A stretch of DNA of 46,394 nt from Micavibrio sp. (GTDB lineage: Bacteria > Patescibacteriota > Minisyncoccia > Moranbacterales > GCA-2747515): NCBI GenBank assembly GCA_020718085.1, contig DYDB01000009.1, positions 1 through 46,394 of the forward strand, in the 5' to 3' direction. How positions within the stretch are numbered: position 1 is the first letter of the stretch; the number at the start of each line of letters is the position of its first letter. A program made the translations under genes and the position numbers. The notes under the pieces were generated by a model, which searched no databases, had not been told where the DNA came from, and saw only the letters and a program-made list of their open reading frames with translations. Shown one piece after another: positions 37,824 through 46,394 of the stretch.

Positions 37824-40151
37824 ATGGATCAACAAAACGATAATCAGTGCAAGAAGAAAAACACCTTACTCAACACAGACGTGTCGAATGTTTTTGTTGT
37901 CAAAAATGCAAAACGTCGTGCCTTTATCGAACAATTCAGTTATGCAAGTATCAATTTCACACAAAAAGACCTTGGCACAATTCTCGGATTCTTTATTGTT
38001 CGTGATCATTCAACAACTTCAGAAAATATCGTGAATTTTCTCGCATCAGAGATCAAAAAGCATTATTTTTCTTCCAATCCAAAACCAATTGAAGAAAAAT
38101 TTGAATCCACACTTCATCATATCAATCGAGCATTGGAAGAACTCGCAAACATTGGCAATGTAGATTGGCTTGGCACAATTGATGGTGCAGTTTGCGCGAT
38201 TGATGACAAATCCATTCATTTCAGTGTGACCGGAAATGCAACAATCCTTCTTCTGCGCAACAACATGCTTCTCAATATTACCGAGGGCATTGCATCGCCC
38301 GAAGCGGCAGACTACCCTTTAAAAACATTCGCAGATATCTCGAGTGGTGAGATGTGTGTTCATGATAAGATCATTATTACTTCTCAAGAACTTCTTGAAC
38401 TTGTTTCTATAGAAGAGCTTCAAAAAAATGCCAATCGCATGGGTCAAAGGAATTTTCTCCAATTTATAGAAACAGTATTGACAAACGAGTGTGCCATCGC
38501 ATCTACCACGATCATTGATGTCACAGAAAAAGAACAATTAACCTCGACAACGAGCATTGACCAAGCACACGTAAAACCTTTGCCAAAAAATTTCTTTGGT
38601 GCTGCCACTCTCGAACAAAAAAATGCCGATTCGGTCACATTTGACGCACCCATCAACATAGACGAACTGACCCAAGAGGACCCCAAAGAATACACTGATC
38701 CGCGCACAGGCCATATTCACATCCATGGATCTGATGATGTTCCACAAAAGGCACACCCCTTGGATGCCGTTTCTGATTTTCTCTCAGACATGCGTGAAAC
38801 ATTCACTGAAACAGCCAAAAAGCAAAAACGTTCTTTTTCAAAGAAAATATCCTCATTCAAAAAATCAGACCCTGTCTCCGATGTTGAAATTCTGCCACTG
38901 AAGGAAGAAGTGGAACCATCGCCTGTTGCGGATGAACAACCATCCATACAACCAACACTACCAAAAATCAAGGAATTTACGGGATATGCTGTGCGGTTTT
39001 TTTCTACAGTCAAAGAACTTTTGCAAAGAACTTTTGCAAAAATTACATCATGGCTACATAAAATTATACGTCGAGAACGACCACAGGAAGAACTTGTTTC
39101 CACAGAAAACTTTGTTGTGCCACAATACACACAAACATCGTCAAAAAAACGTTTTTTACCGGACATGCATCGCATTGCATTCCTTTGGCACTCCATGGAA
39201 CAAAAAACCAAAATGCTCACGATTGGTGTGATTGTGGCTATTGTTGTTATACCGATGATCATCAAGATCATTCCTTCCAAAGACGTCGCTCGCGATGCAT
39301 CACAAAATACCGCTTCACAAGATAGCGCAACAACCACACAACAAGAACCTGAGATGACGACTCAAAACACTGCACCAACACCATCTACAGAACCCGATGC
39401 GACGCTTGCAAATCCAAACACGCTCCTTACTTCTGACATGATCCAGTTTGTCATCACTTTGGACACAATTGTGATTGGTGTAGAAAAAAACGCACTCTCC
39501 ATTTTATCACAATCCGAAAAACCAAAAACCACCCTCCCTGCTGATGCAGGATCTGTCATTTTTGCAACTCCCATGCAAGATCTCAATATGATTTTTATCA
39601 TTACAGACAAAGACCATATGTACACTTTCAGTCCCGCTTCACCAAAATTCGTCCGACAGGAAAAGATCCCAACGATCGATCATAAGAAGATCAAGAGCAT
39701 TGGCACATTTATGACGTATCTCTACATCGTAGACGACAAAATGATCCGACGTCATGCACGCATTGAGAACGGTTTTGATGATGGAAAAGACTGGCTCAAA
39801 AAATCAACCGATCTCAACACTGTAACATCAATGACAATCGGAGAAAGTATTTATATCACACAAGGTCCTGTTTTACACCGATTCACTCAAGGTAATACGG
39901 ACACTATTTCATTAGATGCATCAATTACAAACCCAAATATTCTTTTCACAACAGCAAAAACTGATTTTTTATGGATCATTGATACAGCCAATAAGACATT
40001 ATATAAGGTTGATAACAAAGATCATAAGGTACGTGAAAAATATGTCCATGAAAATTTTGCGCAAGCAACTTCTCTTTCCATCAATGAATCCTCTCAAACA
40101 GCGTATATCTCCACTAAAAATTCCATTCTTTCATATTCCCTGAAAAAATAA
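37824..40151 (+). CDS. PP2C-like/membrane/beta-propeller-like protein
   Basis: 775 residues. The first 240 have the layout of a PP2C/SpoIIE phosphatase fold (ILGFFIVRDHSTTSENIVNFLASEI, HHINRALEELANIG, IDGAVCAIDDKSIHFSVTGNATILLLRNN, then DKIIITSQELLELVS). The DG aspartates expected for metal binding are not obvious (FFIVRDH replaces the usual DGMGG), so it may be inactive. A charged disordered linker follows (250-450), one membrane helix (about 470-488), a Ser/Thr/Gln-rich linker, and a beta-rich C-terminal region (about 530-775) with repeated strands like a propeller. The N-terminal part faces the cytosol, so it could carry a signal across the membrane. Confidence 0.7.
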   Translation: MDQQNDNQCKKKNTLLNTDVSNVFVVKNAKRRAFIEQFSYASINFTQKDLGTILGFFIVRDHSTTSENIVNFLASEIKKHYFSSNPKPIEEKFESTLHHINRALEELANIGNVDWLGTIDGAVCAIDDKSIHFSVTGNATILLLRNNMLLNITEGIASPEAADYPLKTFADISSGEMCVHDKIIITSQELLELVSIEELQKNANRMGQRNFLQFIETVLTNECAIASTTIIDVTEKEQLTSTTSIDQAHVKPLPKNFFGAATLEQKNADSVTFDAPINIDELTQEDPKEYTDPRTGHIHIHGSDDVPQKAHPLDAVSDFLSDMRETFTETAKKQKRSFSKKISSFKKSDPVSDVEILPLKEEVEPSPVADEQPSIQPTLPKIKEFTGYAVRFFSTVKELLQRTFAKITSWLHKIIRRERPQEELVSTENFVVPQYTQTSSKKRFLPDMHRIAFLWHSMEQKTKMLTIGVIVAIVVIPMIIKIIPSKDVARDASQNTASQDSATTTQQEPEMTTQNTAPTPSTEPDATLANPNTLLTSDMIQFVITLDTIVIGVEKNALSILSQSEKPKTTLPADAGSVIFATPMQDLNMIFIITDKDHMYTFSPASPKFVRQEKIPTIDHKKIKSIGTFMTYLYIVDDKMIRRHARIENGFDDGKDWLKKSTDLNTVTSMTIGESIYITQGPVLHRFTQGNTDTISLDASITNPNILFTTAKTDFLWIIDTANKTLYKVDNKDHKVREKYVHENFAQATSLSINESSQTAYISTKNSILSYSLKK

Positions 40152-40188
40152 CCTTCAAATCACACACGATAAAACATCCGTCTTTACG

Positions 40189-40210
40189 CCTGTCCGCCTT
40201 TGGTGGAAGG
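40189..40210. repeat. Short imperfect palindrome in an intergenic gap
   Basis: TCCGCC (40193-40198, allowing one G-T pair) and GGTGGA (40202-40207) form a stem with a TTT loop, extended by CCT/AGG. REP-like. The remaining 40152-40341 sequence shows no gene. Confidence 0.4.
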
Positions 40211-40341
40211 AGACATAACAAAGTAATCTCGTTCAGATATGTTGTTTTTTTCAATGCCTAAAGATTGTTTCGTCGTTGTGCTCCTCACAAAGACACCTGA
40301 CATATTTTTTTGAAAAAGATAAATAATTACTAAATCAACTA

Positions 40342-40370
40342 TGGACACGTACCAAAAAATGTGGTACAGT
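40342..40370 (+). promoter_or_regulatory. Promoter of the two-gene lipoprotein/hotdog unit
   Basis: TGGACA (40342-40347), 17-bp spacer ending TGG, TACAGT (40365-40370). GTACC/GGTAC inverted arms span the spacer (40349-40353 and 40363-40367). Confidence 0.45.
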
Positions 40371-40433
40371 GATATTTAAAGTTTTTTTACAATCAGTAAA
40401 TTATAAAAATTTCATGAAAATCAGGAGGTTTTT

Positions 40434-40628
40434 ATGTACAAAACATGCCGATGTGCTTTGATAACATTAGCACTGCTTCTTGTGGGTTGCTACGCCGTGA
40501 TCGCCATCAGTCTCACTATTCTCAAGTGCCTCATTCAACCGTTTTGGATCTCCACCTTACACATCTCACCAGATTCCGTAACAAAAATCCAAGAGATCAT
40601 CAACAAGGCCATGCACTTTTTTTTCTAA
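40434..40628 (+). CDS. Small lipoprotein-like membrane peptide
   Basis: 64 residues, AGGAGG (40423-40428) 5 nt before the ATG, one of the best ribosome sites in the window. The N-terminus MYKTCRCALITLALLLVGC ends in a lipobox-like LVGC, but the hydrophobic stretch continues for another 12 residues, so a plain membrane anchor is the alternative. The last 20 residues are amphipathic. Start of a two-gene unit; function unknown. Confidence 0.65.
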   Translation: MYKTCRCALITLALLLVGCYAVIAISLTILKCLIQPFWISTLHISPDSVTKIQEIINKAMHFFF

Positions 40629-40638
40629 GGAGCTCAAC

Positions 40639-41037
40639 ATGTCAAAAAAACCTGATACATTTGATCGAATTACATCAATACTCAACTGTGATCATATCAC
40701 CGCAGAAAAAGAAGTCAGAGAACATGACATTCACCTGCGTTCAGACGGCGCGTTGCCACACAGCGCGATCATTACAGGATTACTTCATGTGACGAGAGAG
40801 TTGATCGCAAAAAATGATCAGATGGGTCGCTGGTACAAACGTGGTATTGATTATACGATCAGGGCACTTGATGTGGCGCCATATCGAGAAGCATCGGTTG
40901 GTGATCGCGTCACATATGCAGCACATCGCTCTCCTGATTCCGAAAGCAATGAAACAATTTTCCATTGCTGCGCATCTGTAAATGGTGAAGCAATCCTTTT
41001 GATCGACTTTGCATTTCTCATTGCACGATCTCCCTAA
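40639..41037 (+). CDS. Hotdog-fold-like protein
   Basis: 132 residues with AAGGAG 9 nt upstream. A helix region (PHSAIITGLLHVTRELIAKN) is followed by strand pattern RGIDYTIRALDVAPYREASVGDRVTYAAHRSP and IFHCCASVNGEAILLIDFAFLIA, which resembles the central helix and beta sheet of FabZ/MaoC/thioesterase hotdog proteins (VGD turn, paired long strands). The catalytic His/Glu pair of FabZ is not clear. If correct it would act on acyl-thioesters. Ends within its terminator stem. Assignment is by pattern only. Confidence 0.5.
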   Translation: MSKKPDTFDRITSILNCDHITAEKEVREHDIHLRSDGALPHSAIITGLLHVTRELIAKNDQMGRWYKRGIDYTIRALDVAPYREASVGDRVTYAAHRSPDSESNETIFHCCASVNGEAILLIDFAFLIARSP

Positions 41038-41070
41038 TATCATAGATATTGGGGAGATCTTTCATTTTTT
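41027..41070 (+). terminator. Terminator of the hotdog-like gene
   Basis: GATCTCCCTAATAT (41027-41040) pairs with 41046-41059 with one G-T pair. The stop codon is inside the stem. T-rich sequence follows. Confidence 0.8.
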
Positions 41071-41134
41071 ACACTTTTTATATGAAAAGACGCATGAGTT
41101 TTTATATCTCACACATCTTTTAATGTTTCTACAT

Positions 41135-44100
41135 CTACTTTGTGTCTACGATAAACCAGTCGAACTCTATATCTTTTTCTTGTTCAGCGTCAATTGACAC
41201 TTCAAACCCTTCTCCATCATCGATCTGCGTAACACCAATTGCAATCGGCACATGCGGTGTGATCATCACACGACTATTTTCTGTCACAAGAGTTGTCGGC
41301 ACAAGAATGTGTAATCCATCGCTCATTTGATCTGTATCAGAAGATGATACACAATCATCACCATCATACACAAGATCTTTGCGACACAACATTGCCAAAC
41401 CGGCAGACGCAGCATCTCCTTCTGCCGTAGCATCAATTGTCAGTTTCTTTGTTTCAATTTCTTCTGCAATGATCGTTTGCGCGGTCATAATGCCTGTGAT
41501 CGTGAGATCACCTTCTTCTGTTGTTGTGAGAAGCATATCCGGATTGATCGCAAGCAACTCACTGAGTCTAAGCGCATCCACCGTGCCGAGCGTTGTAAGC
41601 ATATCTACACCTGCTTGCACTTGTGTAAGATCAAGTTGGATCTGTGCGAGAATATCCGATTGTACATTTGCTTCTTCTTGCAGTGCAAGAATATCATCTC
41701 TAAGCATGTCGTCATCATTGCGTGTGGAACGAAGCAATGCGGATACCGCTGTGAATTGCGTATCTGTCATGTTCTGAAGTTGTGTAAGTGATGTAGCTGT
41801 TGCTTTCGTAGTAAGATCGTTAGCGTTGATTTGAATGAGATTTTGTTGTTCTTGGATCGCTTTTGTAAGAATCGGCACAAACCCGATCGTATTAAGTTGT
41901 TTATAGCCCGTATCTGAATCAGTAATAACCAACTCTGGCACAATTTCCTCCACTTCTTGTGCAATAAATCCGAGTGATTTGATGGAATTATCCTCATCAA
42001 AATTCCATCTAAATGCAGATGGCTTCAACATCTTGATCGTTTCCAAACCATAATTCACATCACCATCACCTATAATATCAATACCAATGTTCTCAACATC
42101 TCTTTTTAGTCGCGCATCAGATGTACACGAGATTGTTCCTGTTGCTCCATATGTACAAGTGGTACCGAGCGTATTAGCAAATCGCGCAATATTACTGGTA
42201 GACGTTGTCAATATATCCAATGCATAATCTGGATTCGCCTTTCCAACACCCAAATTACCATTTGGTTCTACGACCACCTTTGTTCCACCGCTATATGAAT
42301 ACGTTGCGCCGGTATTTGCTGCTGTGATAGCTGCTGTTGTCATAGCTGTATCAGATGCGATTGCAGATATTACTACCGTTTGTGCACCAATCGTGATCGT
42401 ATTGCCCACGCGGAATGTGCTGAGAAATTTTGTATTTGTGCCAGTTACCGCTGTACCACCAGCAGTATTTGTCACCGTGCCGGGACCTGTAATTACCGCC
42501 GAGGCTGTGACATCTGTTCCCACACCAATGGAATACAAACCCGTCGCATCATCAATACCGGCAAAAAAATCATGGGAATATCCATCGTATTGCAACGATG
42601 TATCTTGTGCGATACCTGCACCGATCACCATTGCCGCATCGGTTCCATAAGAACTCTCCATGATCCATTGTCCACTATTGTCCACAGACATATCAGCATA
42701 ATTTGCCGCATCATAAGAGAGTCGCAACTTATTATTTGCGCCAAAAATACTGAGCATTGCCGCAGGCGTATTTGTACCAAGTCCCAAGCGATTAGTCGTA
42801 TCGTCCCAGAAGAAGTTTGTATTATCTTGTGCCAGAACGCCACTCACACCTCCAAAAAATATCGATCCAGCAGTTGCCGATGTTACACTACCACCAATGG
42901 CCATCCCACTTCCGCTTCCGATTGGTGTCCATGATCCTGTTGCATTCTTGAACTCAACTACACCGGCATTATCCCTAAATCCATATCCTGTTGTACCATC
43001 AATATCCCCAAAATTAATATATCCACCCGCTGTAAGTCCGATATTACCTGCTACATCCAATGTGTGATCCGGTGTTGAATCTCCGACACCGAGATATCCG
43101 AGTGGCGAAAGTACCATTTTTTCACTCCCTGCAATGTCAAAACGGATTGTATCGTCATTAATGCTTTCTTCTACTTGGATACCAGTATTCGCATCCGTGT
43201 CCCATAGTGCAAGTGCGGATGTAGTGCCAGTTGTTGCAGATTCGATTTGCCAAATACGGACATCTGAATATATTTCTGTCCCTTGTGATGAGGCAACTCC
43301 AAGACCTGTGGTAGCTTGTGCTGTAGCCGTATACATCCTGACCTCAAATATCGTTGTTGATGCTATAGTTATTTGAGCCTGTAAAGCTGCAATTCCAAAT
43401 CTATCAATATCCATTCCTTCAGCAACATACGATGATGTTGTGACATTATATAATCTGAGTTTACTCGGGCCCATATCATTTCCCAATGATGATTTCAAAT
43501 CAAAATTATATTTTCCAGCCGGTAATGTAATTTGATTAGATGCAAGAGATGCTCCAGACACTTCATTTATCACGACAGTATTGAGCGTTCGTGTTTGCGT
43601 GCCAGTAATAGAACTTCCACCATTCGTACCACTGGTTTTTTGATCCTGAACTTGCAATAACTTTCCACTCTGTTCTGACGCAACTGGTGCACTTCCGCCA
43701 CCACCACCTGTACCGAGAGAAATAGTGTAAGCACGAGCATAGAGAACAGCTGTGCCCGTATTAACTTTATAATACACATCATTACCATTAGTTGGTATGA
43801 ATTGCCCTTCATAAAGGGAAACCTCGAATCTTTCTCCGATGGCAATTTCAGTAGAGTTAGTGGCTATCTTGGTTTTCTGATTCACACCATCCGTTGATAA
43901 CATGACCCAGTTTGCAGAACTCCCCGTTGCTCCAAAAAATACTTCCTTCACCAGATTTGTTGATGTCGGGAAAAGCGCCGACACATTTTGTGTCGCATAA
44001 CTTGTTGAAGCAAGTCCCGTTGCGATCTGTTGTCTTGCATCATAATCAATTCTTTCATCAATTTGCGATTGTTTGATCAAATAATTTGACGCATCCGTCT

Positions 44101-46394
44101 TGAACATTGAAATCAAACGTCTGCGTGTATAATCAGCTGGTAAAGACGGACTTGTGGCATTTGTGGACAATACAGCCGCCATCGTATCTGTTGTCGGATT
44201 GTAGATCGCCCAGAGATAATACCATGTGCTCGCAGCAAGTGTTCCCACATCCATACCATTTGCGCCTGTAGTCGCTGTATTTACTGTGAGATCAACATAT
44301 GTCTTGCCAAATCCTCCCACTTCCAAATAATTTGCATCAATATCGATCTGTGTATTGGGATTTACAACATTATTTTTGATTCTCAAATTATGGTAACCAT
44401 ATGAACCGGCTGCGGATGATCCGCCACCGCTGCTTCCAAGCACATCCCAAACGGTGCCATCACAAAATTCCATGAGCTTTGACGTGCTATTGTAACGCAT
44501 TGCCCCTTCTTTTGTCCCATCACATGTACTTGCATCAGCACCCAATTTGATCGATCCACCAATTGCAAGGTGACTGCCACTATACGTAAAGTTCGAACTA
44601 TCTGTGATAGCCGTGCCTGCAGCATTTGTATAGAAAACGCGATTAGCACTAAAACTTGCCGGTGTGTCAGTAAGTCCGAGAAATGTCGTCGAGCCTCCAG
44701 AACCAAGTGCTGTCCAACTGCCTGCGGAGTTTTTAAACTCCAAAGAACCTGCATTATCTCTGATACCATAGCCGGTTGTACCATCCGTATCACTAAAATT
44801 GATATAACTACCTGCATCAAGTCCAATGTTACCAGCAACATCCAATTTATGATTCGGTGATGTGTCGCCGATGCCGATGTTACCCGCAGTATCTATTCTT
44901 ATTTTTTCTGAACTATTGGTATACAAACCAAGTCCATGATTTGAAAGGGTACCTATCGCACCATCTGTTCCGGTATAAGAAAGTATATTCTGAACAGTGC
45001 CGTCACTTGATAAAATAGCACCTCTAACATCCAATTTATATGTAGGATTATTTGTCCCAATGCCCACATAGCCATTTATCCCTTCATACATGCTCGATGG
45101 TAGAAATCCAGCATATGGCCTCGTTGCTTCCGGATGGATAAAAAATATTTCAGATAAGCCAAAATTACCCCCTGTGCCGAGAGATTCGTATATCGTATAA
45201 CGTAATTTCGTGTATGCTCCACCTGTAGGGATTTGCACCATAAAGTCGCTCTTGTTATATGCCGTCACAGAATAATCAGCTATTGTGCGCCAGTTATTAT
45301 AACCAGCATATTCGTCATATCCTTCAATTTTAAACTTTGTGGGAGGCCAATATCGCGTTGTCCATCCCACCCATGCACCCGCCTGTGTGTGCAAGTTTGG
45401 CAAATTTTCCATAAGAATAACCTGAGGATTTCCTGCAGATGGTGGGCTTGATGAATATGTAGGTGCAAATCCACCATCAAAGAGTGTTGATAGCGTAATT
45501 GGAGCTGGTCCAGATTGAGAAACGGCGTATCTTATTTCTCCATTAAATAATATATTTCTTTCTAATCCAAATACATTTCTATTTGTTGAAAGAATGTTTC
45601 CTTTAACATTTCCTCCAGTGAAGTTAAACTCCGCTCCAGTGCCAACCGCATTGAAAGTTGTGATCCCAGTTGATCCTACGGTGGTAGAAAAATAATTAGA
45701 TGCATCATAACCGAGGCGGAGTTGCTCAGTCACGCCTATGGTATGAAGTTTTGCAGATGGTGATGTGATACCAATACCAACATTCCCATTGCCAAGAACA
45801 TTAAATCTATTTCCTCCAGTAAGTGTATAAGAATAACCACTTCCATTGGTCATGGTTGACGAGTCTATAAGCATGTATGTATCACTTGTTATGCTTGTAA
45901 TCGTCCTAGTATTACCATCCCACGTGATCGTATCTCCAACTTTAAACGTATTTGTAAATTGTGTACCTGTTCCATTAATTACAACAGACCCTGTTCCACC
46001 AGAAGAAATTGTGCCAGGTCCAACGGTACCCTGAGTTACTTGAAAACTAGAAATTGGGTTAGTGGTCCCAATTCCAATATTACCATTAGCACCAACTCTC
46101 ATTCTTTCTTTGGTTCCTTGATAAAAAGTGATGGGAGCATCTTGAGAATTGTGAATATTAACAGATCCAGATCCACCATAACTTGCAAAACCTGAGCCGT
46201 TTTTGAATATTGATCCATTACCAGTATCACTTGTCAAAATCAATTGTGAATAATTCGTTTGAGCTACAGCTCCGATATTTACCACTTCTGATGTACCCAC
46301 TCCTTTAAAATCAACACGACCAGTTGGTCCATCAATGCGCATCAGTTCATTTGCTCCTCCATAGAAAACATGATCACTTGATGATAAAACTGTG
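41135..46394 (-). CDS. Giant fibre-like surface protein with S74 chaperone domain, N-terminus outside window
   Basis: The frame is open from 46394 to the stop at 41135; the first ATG inside (46342) is preceded by 17 further sense codons, so the true start lies beyond the window. At least 1752 residues. It is built from tail-fibre-like repeats: two copies of a TTGYGxRDNAGxxEFKN block, several GNxGIG/xxxxYxLDV blocks and two related GPGT...VGxTIT...SDTxM modules. Around 42120 lies SDARLKRDVENIG followed by LKPSAFRWNF, LGFIAQEVEEIVPELV and ILTKAIQEQ, the hallmark of the peptidase S74 intramolecular chaperone. The S74 Ser (42119-42121) and nearby Lys form the expected self-cleavage dyad. About 225 residues, including coiled coils, follow the chaperone, which is unusual. 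Confidence 0.9.
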   Translation of the reverse strand, partial: TVLSSSDHVFYGGANELMRIDGPTGRVDFKGVGTSEVVNIGAVAQTNYSQLILTSDTGNGSIFKNGSGFASYGGSGSVNIHNSQDAPITFYQGTKERMRVGANGNIGIGTTNPISSFQVTQGTVGPGTISSGGTGSVVINGTGTQFTNTFKVGDTITWDGNTRTITSITSDTYMLIDSSTMTNGSGYSYTLTGGNRFNVLGNGNVGIGITSPSAKLHTIGVTEQLRLGYDASNYFSTTVGSTGITTFNAVGTGAEFNFTGGNVKGNILSTNRNVFGLERNILFNGEIRYAVSQSGPAPITLSTLFDGGFAPTYSSSPPSAGNPQVILMENLPNLHTQAGAWVGWTTRYWPPTKFKIEGYDEYAGYNNWRTIADYSVTAYNKSDFMVQIPTGGAYTKLRYTIYESLGTGGNFGLSEIFFIHPEATRPYAGFLPSSMYEGINGYVGIGTNNPTYKLDVRGAILSSDGTVQNILSYTGTDGAIGTLSNHGLGLYTNSSEKIRIDTAGNIGIGDTSPNHKLDVAGNIGLDAGSYINFSDTDGTTGYGIRDNAGSLEFKNSAGSWTALGSGGSTTFLGLTDTPASFSANRVFYTNAAGTAITDSSNFTYSGSHLAIGGSIKLGADASTCDGTKEGAMRYNSTSKLMEFCDGTVWDVLGSSGGGSSAAGSYGYHNLRIKNNVVNPNTQIDIDANYLEVGGFGKTYVDLTVNTATTGANGMDVGTLAASTWYYLWAIYNPTTDTMAAVLSTNATSPSLPADYTRRRLISMFKTDASNYLIKQSQIDERIDYDARQQIATGLASTSYATQNVSALFPTSTNLVKEVFFGATGSSANWVMLSTDGVNQKTKIATNSTEIAIGERFEVSLYEGQFIPTNGNDVYYKVNTGTAVLYARAYTISLGTGGGGGSAPVASEQSGKLLQVQDQKTSGTNGGSSITGTQTRTLNTVVINEVSGASLASNQITLPAGKYNFDLKSSLGNDMGPSKLRLYNVTTSSYVAEGMDIDRFGIAALQAQITIASTTIFEVRMYTATAQATTGLGVASSQGTEIYSDVRIWQIESATTGTTSALALWDTDANTGIQVEESINDDTIRFDIAGSEKMVLSPLGYLGVGDSTPDHTLDVAGNIGLTAGGYINFGDIDGTTGYGFRDNAGVVEFKNATGSWTPIGSGSGMAIGGSVTSATAGSIFFGGVSGVLAQDNTNFFWDDTTNRLGLGTNTPAAMLSIFGANNKLRLSYDAANYADMSVDNSGQWIMESSYGTDAAMVIGAGIAQDTSLQYDGYSHDFFAGIDDATGLYSIGVGTDVTASAVITGPGTVTNTAGGTAVTGTNTKFLSTFRVGNTITIGAQTVVISAIASDTAMTTAAITAANTGATYSYSGGTKVVVEPNGNLGVGKANPDYALDILTTSTSNIARFANTLGTTCTYGATGTISCTSDARLKRDVENIGIDIIGDGDVNYGLETIKMLKPSAFRWNFDEDNSIKSLGFIAQEVEEIVPELVITDSDTGYKQLNTIGFVPILTKAIQEQQNLIQINANDLTTKATATSLTQLQNMTDTQFTAVSALLRSTRNDDDMLRDDILALQEEANVQSDILAQIQLDLTQVQAGVDMLTTLGTVDALRLSELLAINPDMLLTTTEEGDLTITGIMTAQTIIAEEIETKKLTIDATAEGDAASAGLAMLCRKDLVYDGDDCVSSSDTDQMSDGLHILVPTTLVTENSRVMITPHVPIAIGVTQIDDGEGFEVSIDAEQEKDIEFDWFIVDTK

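Noticed and set aside
41379-42934. Several long plus-strand frames
   Set aside because: They are antisense to the S74 fibre gene and show no independent signals.

Overview
The window looks like a fragment of a Candidate Phyla Radiation (Patescibacteria, probably Parcubacteria-like) chromosome. The reasons are AT-rich DNA, short intergenic gaps, few strong Shine-Dalgarno sites beside near-consensus sigma-70 promoters, a gene set dominated by tRNA modification, cell-envelope and very large low-complexity surface proteins, and three tRNA genes that do not encode CCA. TGA is used as an ordinary stop (dus, recG), so this is not a UGA-glycine lineage. The assignment to CPR is an inference from gene content; no marker such as 16S is present.

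Layout. 1-4029 (minus): C-terminally incomplete giant Gly-rich/FN3 surface protein. 4348-6665 (minus): mnmA, a 125-bp multi-hairpin palindromic element, a 42-codon membrane-peptide gene overlapping dus, and dus. 6833-7670 (plus): DksA/TraR-like zinc-finger gene plus an unknown partner, ended by a strong terminator. 7795-9888: recG. 9876-12615 (minus): GT4 glycosyltransferase, alpha/beta hydrolase and DedA. 12711-14927: membrane-anchored FN3 protein. 15051-15348: tRNA-Glu with its associated cassette. 15430-19724: ECF-like sigma factor, a histidine-kinase-like ATPase lacking the H-box histidine, an OmpR-type response regulator and a multi-TM histidine kinase. 19799-21073: alpha-oxoamine-synthase-family PLP enzyme. 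21301-28084 (plus): tsaD, a small Cys-rich protein, valS, a PrsW-like membrane protein, Hsp20 and a VanW protein. 28167-28989 (minus): a small Cys-motif protein, tRNA-Arg and tRNA-Lys, each tRNA with a cassette. 29282-37604 (minus): a seven-gene envelope operon (HTH/NTase-like regulator, rmuC, small membrane protein, GT2, WecA/MraY-like transferase, DUF192, O-antigen-ligase-like/TPR/LytR_C fusion). 37824-41037 (plus): PP2C-like membrane protein, a small lipoprotein-like peptide and a hotdog-like protein. 41135-46394 (minus): N-terminally incomplete giant fibre protein with an S74 chaperone domain.

The genes fall into three themes: tRNA maturation and charging (mnmA, dus, tsaD, valS, three tRNAs), surface building and display (glycosyltransferases, lipid-linked sugar transferase, ligase, VanW, two giant fibres, FN3 anchor), and signalling (sigma factor, two sensors, one response regulator, DksA-like factor, PP2C-like protein).

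The most unusual signal is that all three tRNA genes are followed by a related cassette. Each cassette has an inverted copy of that tRNA's own T-arm, a core of two hairpins, and a direct copy of that tRNA's 3' end. The tRNA-derived parts differ between cassettes and match the adjacent tRNA. In the tRNA-Lys cassette three separate segments are exactly complementary to consecutive parts of the 3'-end copy.
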